From CAYUVH01 sp964448135 (GTDB lineage: Bacteria; Verrucomicrobiota; Verrucomicrobiia; Limisphaerales; UBA8199): a DNA stretch of 64,000 nucleotides. Within the stretch, counting starts at the first letter, position 1, and each line of letters begins with the position of its first letter. A model generated the notes under the pieces. It was not told where the DNA came from. It saw only the letters and a list, made by a program, of their open reading frames with translations, and ran no database searches. Shown one piece after another: positions 58,383 to 64,000 of this stretch. The stretch lies in the NCBI GenBank assembly GCA_964448135.1, contig CAYUVH010000007.1, positions 248,001 to 312,000 of the forward strand, written 5' to 3'. Made by a program: the position numbers and the translations under genes.

Positions 58383-59909
58383 ATGAATTCGAGTCCCAGC
58401 CAGTTGAGCGATGCCGATCTCGCGGCTGTCCGCGCCAGCTCGCTTTACAATCACGATCTCGCCCCCGTCCCGCCCGCCGAACGCAAATGGCGCGTCGGTA
58501 GTTTCGCCGCGCTGTGGATCTCCATGTCCGCCTGCATCCCCACCTACATGCTCGCCTCCTCGCTCATCGGCGGCGGCATGAACTGGTCCCAGGCTATCAT
58601 CACCATCTTCCTGGGGAATCTCATCGTCCTCATCCCAATGGTGCTGAACGCCCACGCGGGCACCAAATACGGCATTCCCTTTCCCGTCTACTGCCGCGCC
58701 TCCTTCGGGACGCTGGGCGCGAACATCCCCGCCCTGCTCCGCGCGCTCGTCGCCTGCGGCTGGTTCGGCATCCAGACTTGGATCGGCGGCCACGCCATCT
58801 ACAAAATCGTCTCCGTCTTTTTCCCTTCGCTCCGCGATGGCGCGATGCTTGGCTTCCTCGACATCAACCTGGCCCAGCTCATCTGCTTCCTCTTTTTCTG
58901 GGCCATCAACATGCTCGTGATCTACCTCGGCATCGATTGCATCCGCTGGCTCCTGAACATCAAGGCTCCGGTCCTTATCTTCCTCGGCCTCGCCCTGCTC
59001 GCCTGGGCCTACAAGGAAGCCGGCGGCTTCGGCCCGATTCTCTCCCAACCCTCCGCCTTCGACCCCGGCCAGCCGCAGGCCGGCAAATTCTGGTCCTACT
59101 TTTTCCCCGCGCTCACCGGCATGATCGGCTTCTGGGCCACGCTCTCGCTGAATATCCCCGACTTCTCCCGCTACGCCGTCTCCCAAAAGGACCAGGCGCT
59201 CGGCCAGGCGCTCGGCCTGCCGCTTACCATGGCCCTCTACTCCTTCATCGGCGTTGCCGTCACCTCCGCCACGACCATTATCTACGGCCACACCATCTGG
59301 GACCCCGTGGACGTCTTGGAAAAATTCCGTCATCCAGCCGTGCTGATCGTGGCGATGATTTCCCTCTGCGTCGCCACCCTCGCCACCAACATCGCCGCCA
59401 ACGTCGTCAGCCCCGCCAACGACATCGCCAATCTCTCACCCAAACGCATTTCCTTCCGCACCGGCGGTTACGTCACCGGCATCATCGGGATCCTGATGAT
59501 GCCTTGGAAACTCGTCGCCGACCCCAACGGTTACATCTTCACCTGGCTCGTCGCCTACAGCGCGCTGCTCGGCCCCATCGGCGGTGTCCTCATCGCCGAT
59601 TACTTCGTCGTCCGCCGCTGTCACCTCAATCTCCCCGCCCTCTATCGCCTCGACGGCGAATACCGGTTCACCAACGGCTTCAGCCTCCTGGCCATCGTCG
59701 CCCTGCTCGCCGGCGCGCTCCCCAGCCTGCCTGGCTTCCTTGCACACATCAAAGCCATCAATCCCGATTCGGTTGCGCCCGCCCTCATCCATCTTTACAA
59801 TTACGCATGGTTTGTGGGATTCGCAGTTGCATTCATCGTCTACGTCGCCGGCCGCTCCTTCGCGCCCGCGCCATTCTCCATGGAACGCCCCCAACCCGCC
59901 GCCGACTAA
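58383..59909 (+). CDS. NCS1-family nucleobase/hydantoin permease
   Basis: A 508-residue inner-membrane symporter with about 12 hydrophobic segments. It starts MNSSPSQLSDADLAAVRAS, with NHDLAPVPPAERKW just before helix 1. The NCS1 signature region GSFAALWISMSACIPTYMLA is in helix 1, and IPFPVYCRASFGTLGANIPA and SLNIPDFSRYA lie further on, as in PucI/Mhp1-type transporters. Substrate among uracil, allantoin and hydantoins. The frame extends 35 codons upstream into repeat sequence, so ATG 58383 is used. It is followed by a class III aminotransferase after 56 nt. Confidence 0.9.
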   Translation: MNSSPSQLSDADLAAVRASSLYNHDLAPVPPAERKWRVGSFAALWISMSACIPTYMLASSLIGGGMNWSQAIITIFLGNLIVLIPMVLNAHAGTKYGIPFPVYCRASFGTLGANIPALLRALVACGWFGIQTWIGGHAIYKIVSVFFPSLRDGAMLGFLDINLAQLICFLFFWAINMLVIYLGIDCIRWLLNIKAPVLIFLGLALLAWAYKEAGGFGPILSQPSAFDPGQPQAGKFWSYFFPALTGMIGFWATLSLNIPDFSRYAVSQKDQALGQALGLPLTMALYSFIGVAVTSATTIIYGHTIWDPVDVLEKFRHPAVLIVAMISLCVATLATNIAANVVSPANDIANLSPKRISFRTGGYVTGIIGILMMPWKLVADPNGYIFTWLVAYSALLGPIGGVLIADYFVVRRCHLNLPALYRLDGEYRFTNGFSLLAIVALLAGALPSLPGFLAHIKAINPDSVAPALIHLYNYAWFVGFAVAFIVYVAGRSFAPAPFSMERPQPAAD

Positions 59910-59945
59910 TTTTTTTAACCTTTTAACCTTTTAACTTTTTTAACC
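59910..59945 (+). repeat. TTTTAACC tandem repeat (family C), second copy
   Basis: TTTTTTAACCTTTTAACC followed by TTTTAACTTTTTTAACC in the short gap between the NCS1 gene and the aminotransferase gene; same orientation as 34192-34226. Confidence 0.8.
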
Positions 59946-59965
59946 ACTTCAACTTTCCACGCTTT

Positions 59966-61315
59966 ATGAACAAACCACCCACCCTGCCCCCGACCGACCA
60001 CAAACCGCAGCCCTACCAAGGCCCGTCCGCCGACGAAGTCCTCGCGCTGCGCAAACAATATCTCAACCCCGGCCTCTTCCTCTATTACAAGAAGCCGATC
60101 ATGTTCGTGGAGGGCAAAGCCCAGTACATCTGGGACGATACCGGCAAGCGCTACCTCGACGGTCTCGGCGGCATCGTGACCATCAGCGTCGGCCACTGCC
60201 ACCCGCACGTCGTCGCCGCGGCCAACAAGCAGAATGAGATCCTGCAGCATTCCACCACGATTTATCTCCATCCGAACATCTCGCTGTTCGCCGAGAAGCT
60301 CGCCTCCAAGATGCCGGGCGACCTCAAGGTCTGCTACTTCGTGAATTCCGGTTCCGAAGCCAACGACCTCGCCCTCCTCATGGCCCGCGCCTACACCGGC
60401 AACTACGACATCATCGCCCTGCGCAACGCCTACCACGGCGGCAACGCCTCTGGCATGAGCGTGACCGCGCACAGCACCTGGAAATTCAACGTCCCCCACA
60501 GCTTCGGCGTCCATCACGCCATCGCCGCCGATCCCTATCGCGGCCCCTACGGCCGCAACGATCCCGACGCCGGCAAGAAATACGCCGCCGACGTTAAGGA
60601 ACTGATTTCCTTTGCCACCCCGGGCCAGGTCGCCGGCTTCATCGCTGAATCCATTCAGGGCGTCGGCGGCGCCGTCGTCTTCCCCGATGGCTACCTCAAG
60701 CACACCTACGAGCACGTCCGCGCCGCGGGCGGCGTCTGCATCGCCGACGAAGTCCAGGCCGGCTTCGGCCGCACGGGCACGCATTTCTGGGGCTTCGAAA
60801 CCCAGGGCGTGATTCCGGATATCGTCACGATGGCCAAAGGCATCGGCAACGGCGCGCCCCTCGCCGCCGTCGTCACCACCCCGCAAATCGCGGCCGTGAT
60901 CGCCAAGCGCATTCACTTCAACACTTTCGGCGGCAACCCCATCGTCTGCGCCATCGGCAAAGCCGTCCTCGAAGTCATCGAAAAAGAAAACCTCCAAAAG
61001 AACGCCCTCGAGCAAGGCAACTACATCCTGGCCGGCCTCGAGAAACTCAAGGCGAAGTATCCCATCATCGGCGACGTCCGCGGCAAAGGCCTCCTCCTCG
61101 GCGTGGAACTCGTCAAGGACCACACGACGAAGGAACCCGCCAAAGCCGAAGTCGCCGCCATCATGGAATCCGCCCGCGAAATGGGCCTGCTCCTCGGCAA
61201 AGGCGGCCTCAACGGCAGCGTCATCCGCTTCGCCCCGCCCATGTGCATCAACCGCGCCGACGCCGACTTCATGCTCGCCGTCTTCGACGCCGCCTTCGCC
61301 GAACTCAAAGGCTAA
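59966..61315 (+). CDS. Class III aminotransferase (AGXT2/omega-transaminase-like)
   Basis: A 449-residue PLP enzyme. The conserved parts are in order: FVNSGSEANDLAL (about 125-137), the PLP-phosphate region, CIADEVQAGFGRTGTHFWGF (about 258-277) with the Asp that contacts the ring nitrogen, and the catalytic Lys291 in TMAKGIGNG. The family includes alanine-glyoxylate aminotransferase 2, 3-aminoisobutyrate and beta-alanine-pyruvate transaminases. With the upstream nucleobase permease, a role in using beta-alanine or beta-aminoisobutyrate from pyrimidine breakdown is plausible. A strong terminator lies downstream. Confidence 0.9.
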   Translation: MNKPPTLPPTDHKPQPYQGPSADEVLALRKQYLNPGLFLYYKKPIMFVEGKAQYIWDDTGKRYLDGLGGIVTISVGHCHPHVVAAANKQNEILQHSTTIYLHPNISLFAEKLASKMPGDLKVCYFVNSGSEANDLALLMARAYTGNYDIIALRNAYHGGNASGMSVTAHSTWKFNVPHSFGVHHAIAADPYRGPYGRNDPDAGKKYAADVKELISFATPGQVAGFIAESIQGVGGAVVFPDGYLKHTYEHVRAAGGVCIADEVQAGFGRTGTHFWGFETQGVIPDIVTMAKGIGNGAPLAAVVTTPQIAAVIAKRIHFNTFGGNPIVCAIGKAVLEVIEKENLQKNALEQGNYILAGLEKLKAKYPIIGDVRGKGLLLGVELVKDHTTKEPAKAEVAAIMESAREMGLLLGKGGLNGSVIRFAPPMCINRADADFMLAVFDAAFAELKG

Positions 61316-61324
61316 GCTTGGAAC

Positions 61325-61351
61325 GCGGCCGTCCCGGCCGCAGCAACGTCC
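61325..61351. repeat. GC hairpin with TCC loop and AGCAACGTCCG flank
   Basis: GCGGCCG-TCC-CGGCCGC followed by AGCAACGTCCG, compensatory partner of the copy at 29746-29773. It begins ten bases after the aminotransferase stop. Confidence 0.85.
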
Positions 61352-61359
61352 GAACCACT

Positions 61360-61405
61360 GCCGCTCTCCGTTCGCGCCAATCGAGCACGGAGAGCGGCTT
61401 TTTTT
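61360..61405 (+). terminator. Strong intrinsic terminator after the aminotransferase gene
   Basis: GCCGCTCTCCGT (61360-61371) pairs perfectly over 12 bp with ACGGAGAGCGGC (61387-61398) around a 15-nt loop, then seven T residues (61399-61405). It ends the NCS1-aminotransferase unit. Confidence 0.92.
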
Positions 61406-61417
61406 GACCCACACTCC

Positions 61418-62143
61418 ATGCACACCATCACCAACCGCGCCCCCAAACCGGACGAACTCCGCGTCATCCAGGCGCAGGCAAAACCCGACGTCGCCTCCTT
61501 CGGTTGCCTGGTGTTGATGTTCGGCATCCTTCCGGGCTTCCTGCTCGGCAAGTTAGGCGCCTGGATCGGTCGTCAGTCATCGCCGCCCCTGACCGCTGAA
61601 TACCACCTTGCGGGCTGGCTCATCGGGTTCCTCGTTTTCGTGTTCGCGCTTTTCAAGTTCCTCCCCTACCAGCGTCACCGCCGAAAGCGCGCGCGATCGG
61701 ACGCTTCCGAACTCACCGTCCAGGAAATCTCTGTCACCAATCCCCGTGTCTTTGAACTCTTCCTCGTTGATGAAAACGAACCCATCCTCGCCTTCGACAT
61801 TGGCGACGACAAAATTCTCTATCTCCAGGGCCAATGGCTCCGCGACGCCGAAACCTACGGCGCGGTCTGCGATTCAAATTCCGATCCTGAGGAAAATATC
61901 GTGAACGGCCTCGCGGCTCCCTTCAGTTTCCCAAGCAGCGCCTTCACCCTCACACGCCTTCCCCACAGCAAGCGCATCCTCAAAATAATCGTCCAAGGCG
62001 CTTATCTGCCGCCCGAGAAGAAAACCGATGCCCTGCGCCAGGAATACGATTTTCGGGACTCGGAATTATTCGAAGGCCAACTCGAAGACCTCACCAACAT
62101 CCTTGCCCGTGCTTACGCAAAGCAAGCCACGACCCGTAGTTGA
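61418..62143 (+). CDS. Hypothetical protein with two N-terminal membrane segments (241 aa)
   Basis: No family recognised. Two hydrophobic segments (about 26-46 and 66-85) near the N-terminus, separated by a short loop, are followed by RHRRKRARSD, a positive patch that places the rest in the cytoplasm. The C-terminal soluble part (about 95-241) contains NPRVFELFLVDENEPILAF and DSELFEGQLEDL, probably beta-rich. It follows the terminator at 61405 and starts a new unit. Function unknown. Confidence 0.6.
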   Translation: MHTITNRAPKPDELRVIQAQAKPDVASFGCLVLMFGILPGFLLGKLGAWIGRQSSPPLTAEYHLAGWLIGFLVFVFALFKFLPYQRHRRKRARSDASELTVQEISVTNPRVFELFLVDENEPILAFDIGDDKILYLQGQWLRDAETYGAVCDSNSDPEENIVNGLAAPFSFPSSAFTLTRLPHSKRILKIIVQGAYLPPEKKTDALRQEYDFRDSELFEGQLEDLTNILARAYAKQATTRS

Positions 62144-62173
62144 AACTCGATTGGATGGTCTGAGGTGCCGGAC

Positions 62174-64000
62174 TCAAGGCACCCATCGCGCGCGGTAAAA
62201 GCGGCCACTCGCGCCTGACGCGGTTGCTTCCAAGAAGTTCGCCTGCCCGGTCGTGTTGGTCACCAGCCCGGCTACCGTCCAGTTCGTGAAATCAGTCGTG
62301 GCCTCAATCTGGTAAACCAACCCCGTCGGCCCCCCGATACTAAAACTGAACACTCCGTTCGAAGTCGCGCCCACGCCCGAGAGCGAGGGCCGGTCCGCGA
62401 CCGTTATAATCGCCACCACACTCGTCACCGCCCCCGCGCTGTTGCTCACCAAAACCGAGTAACCGCCCGCCTGCCCAGGCTGCACGTTCGTCAAACTCAG
62501 CGTGCCACCTTGCCCCCCACCCAAGCCCGTCCCGTCGAATTGCCATTGATACGCCAGCGGCGTGGTGCCGACGACTCCGATACTCAGATTCACCAACCCA
62601 CCGGCCAGCACGGTCTGGTTGGCCGGTTGCTGCGTAATTATGGGCGCCGCCAGGACCGGCGGCAGCACCGCCACCACGCTCGTGACCGCGCCGTTGAAAA
62701 CCGGTATCGCGACCGAAACATTCGTGATCCCGCCGTCGGCACCGGTAAAAACATAATAACTGGTATCCAAATCCGTTTTGCCCGCGAGCGTCGCGCTTAC
62801 CTGACCCGAAGTCGGATTGAAATCGGCGGTCACCATGCGCGACGTGCGCAACGCGCGCGCATACTGGCTGAGAAAATCCACCGTCACGTAGATCGGACGG
62901 TAAGCCGCCAGGTTGTTCGTCAGCCCCTGCAAGGTCGCCTGCCAGTAAACCGTGTTCACCGACCCCACATACCACTCGTGGCTGAAGAGCGTCGTCGGCA
63001 CCATGCTGTCCAGCGTGCGCTTCACCATCTTCGTCCCGCGGCTGGTGCTCCCCGCCACGTCGCTGTCCGGACACCATTCCCCGCAGCTGGCCACGTCCCG
63101 CACCTCGGAATAATAATTGAAAAATTTCCCGTCCATTTCCGGATGCCCCGGCACGCTCAGCCAGTCGCAATAAAACGTCGGCCAGTTCAATTCCCCGGCG
63201 CTCGGCGTTTCATAAAGCCGGTACGGCCCGCCCAGCAGCCACGGCGTCGGCGGCGTCTGGGAATATTCGATGGAGCCCGGCACCACCTCGATGGGCACAT
63301 ACTCCATCCCCATCCGGCTTAAAAATTGAAATGCATTCACTCCGATCTCGGAAAAGTGCGTCGCACAAACCTTGGAAATCGGAATCCCGTGGTTCGTATG
63401 CCATAGCGCCCCCGCGTAAAAGTTGTTGGACACGACTGGAGTTGGCCACGGCTGCCCCAGCCCGTGATTGAAATAGAAAAACACATCGTTGTTGAAGGCA
63501 TGAATCGAAGCCGTCGCGTTCCCGCTCGTCGTCAATCCTTTCAAATCGAGCGCCGAGGATTCCGTCACGTTGGAATAGAAAAGCGCGATGAACGGCTTGA
63601 ACCCGAACATGTTCGCGTCGTGCACCCAGCCGAACGGCCCCACCGCGTCATCGATCCGCATCGAGACAAAGTTCGGCAGCCCCCGCATCACGAACGGCTT
63701 GCGGGCCGCCCACACCACCCCGCGCCACATCACGTCATCCAGCCCATCCACCGGTCCCAGCACCGTCGCGAGCATCCAGCCATAACTGCACCACTGCACC
63801 GCGCGGCCCTGGCCGTACTTTTTCACCACCACCAACGGCTTGCCGCCGGCCGTCACCACATTGGTCACGCCCGCTGGCGAAGTGAAACCCGGCAGGCTCA
63901 CGCTCGAGCGGAACGAAACCGTGTCATTCGCGGCATGTCGCGCCGTCACGAAATGCATTTGCGACCCCGGTTCCGTCGGCGGGAAACTCGCGCTCGAAAC
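62174..64000 (-). CDS. Secreted Ig-domain protein, C-terminal part (5' end outside window)
   Basis: The frame is open at the right edge (V-S-S-A-S-F upstream of an internal Met), so the N-terminus is missing; at least 608 residues are visible. A large glutamine-amidotransferase-like or glycosidase-like region runs from the edge to about the middle (ALDLKGLTTSGNATASIHAF, HTNHGIPISKVCATHFSEI), with no family recognised. Then comes an Ig-like domain (about residue 480 of the visible part: PIITQQPANQTVLAGGLVNL, TPLAYQWQFDGTGLGG). The C-terminal module is Y-Q-I-E...FTNWTV...RFYRARWVP. Such Ig plus FYR ends are common in verrucomicrobial secreted proteins. Confidence 0.75.
   Translation of the reverse strand, partial: VSSASFPPTEPGSQMHFVTARHAANDTVSFRSSVSLPGFTSPAGVTNVVTAGGKPLVVVKKYGQGRAVQWCSYGWMLATVLGPVDGLDDVMWRGVVWAARKPFVMRGLPNFVSMRIDDAVGPFGWVHDANMFGFKPFIALFYSNVTESSALDLKGLTTSGNATASIHAFNNDVFFYFNHGLGQPWPTPVVSNNFYAGALWHTNHGIPISKVCATHFSEIGVNAFQFLSRMGMEYVPIEVVPGSIEYSQTPPTPWLLGGPYRLYETPSAGELNWPTFYCDWLSVPGHPEMDGKFFNYYSEVRDVASCGEWCPDSDVAGSTSRGTKMVKRTLDSMVPTTLFSHEWYVGSVNTVYWQATLQGLTNNLAAYRPIYVTVDFLSQYARALRTSRMVTADFNPTSGQVSATLAGKTDLDTSYYVFTGADGGITNVSVAIPVFNGAVTSVVAVLPPVLAAPIITQQPANQTVLAGGLVNLSIGVVGTTPLAYQWQFDGTGLGGGQGGTLSLTNVQPGQAGGYSVLVSNSAGAVTSVVAIITVADRPSLSGVGATSNGVFSFSIGGPTGLVYQIEATTDFTNWTVAGLVTNTTGQANFLEATASGASGRFYRARWVP

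Noticed and set aside
1..64000. tRNA, rRNA and other structural RNA genes
   Set aside because: No cloverleaf-like or conserved rRNA sequence was recognised by eye. A covariance-model search would settle it.

Overview
The window reads as part of a chromosome of a high-GC, diderm bacterium of the phylum Verrucomicrobiota, most likely the Pedosphaera/Limisphaerales side. I infer this from several things. The secreted proteins have a verrucomicrobial look: a lamin-like or PEP-CTERM-type N-terminus at the left edge, and Ig-type proteins ending in a W...FYR or YFR module. There is a DUF3486-like small protein typical of this phylum. The envelope is diderm, with Mla, RND, a porin and lipoproteins. 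Sulfatase and sulfotransferase genes are present, and nearly every intergenic gap holds low-complexity, text-like repeats. No rRNA, tRNA, CRISPR array, prophage or insertion sequence was seen.

Layout. 0-2 kb: a partial secreted protein, a 617-nt spacer and a DUF3486-like gene. 1.9-4.3 kb: phospholipid genes psd and pssA, followed by a LysE-type exporter. 4.2-8.5 kb: a pseudouridine synthase, a class A acid phosphatase, a lactate permease and a Ppx/GppA phosphatase. 8.6-13.6 kb: an NtrC-type regulator followed by a GT-C membrane protein, then a small unknown and a lytic transglycosylase. 13.7-20 kb: a large secreted SpoIID-domain protein and a GH63-like glucosidase. 20-21.8 kb: three small unknowns. 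21.8-31 kb: an envelope-lipid block (mlaE, mlaF, mlaD, lipoprotein, sulfotransferase, flippase-like protein, MsbA-like exporter, PLD-family enzyme). 31-37.5 kb: a coiled lipoprotein, an OprP-like porin and an RND pump with no adaptor beside it. 37.5-43.9 kb: a sulfur block (diheme cytochrome c plus sulfite dehydrogenase, sulfatase, LarA-like racemase, two-subunit UxaA/SuyAB-like lyase). 44-53.5 kb: a duplicated ABC ATPase, a beta-propeller phosphoesterase, a complete RND pump with adaptor, and a DUF2007 protein. 53.7-57.7 kb: five minus-strand genes (acyltransferase-like, two small membrane proteins, DUF2071, TIGR01777 epimerase). 58.4-61.4 kb: an NCS1 nucleobase permease plus a class III aminotransferase with a clear terminator. 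The right edge holds a partial Ig-domain secreted protein.

How it fits together. Two blocks suggest joint function. The 37.5-43.9 kb block could release sulfite from a C3 sulfonate such as sulfolactate (SuyAB-like lyase), interconvert enantiomers (LarA-like) and oxidise the sulfite in the periplasm (SorA/SoxC-like enzyme plus diheme cytochrome). The 21.8-31 kb block combines lipid transport with a sulfotransferase and a lipid-remodelling enzyme, so a sulfated envelope lipid is conceivable.

The most unusual signal is non-coding. At least eight families of short dispersed repeats occupy the gaps. One family shows compensatory changes that keep a hairpin around a conserved TCC loop. Another begins at or within a few bases of the stop codons of three consecutive minus-strand units. 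All ten copies I found of the three pyrimidine-rich families lie in the same orientation regardless of gene direction. Two elements have entered reading frames without breaking them. All calls are from reading the sequence; no database search was run.
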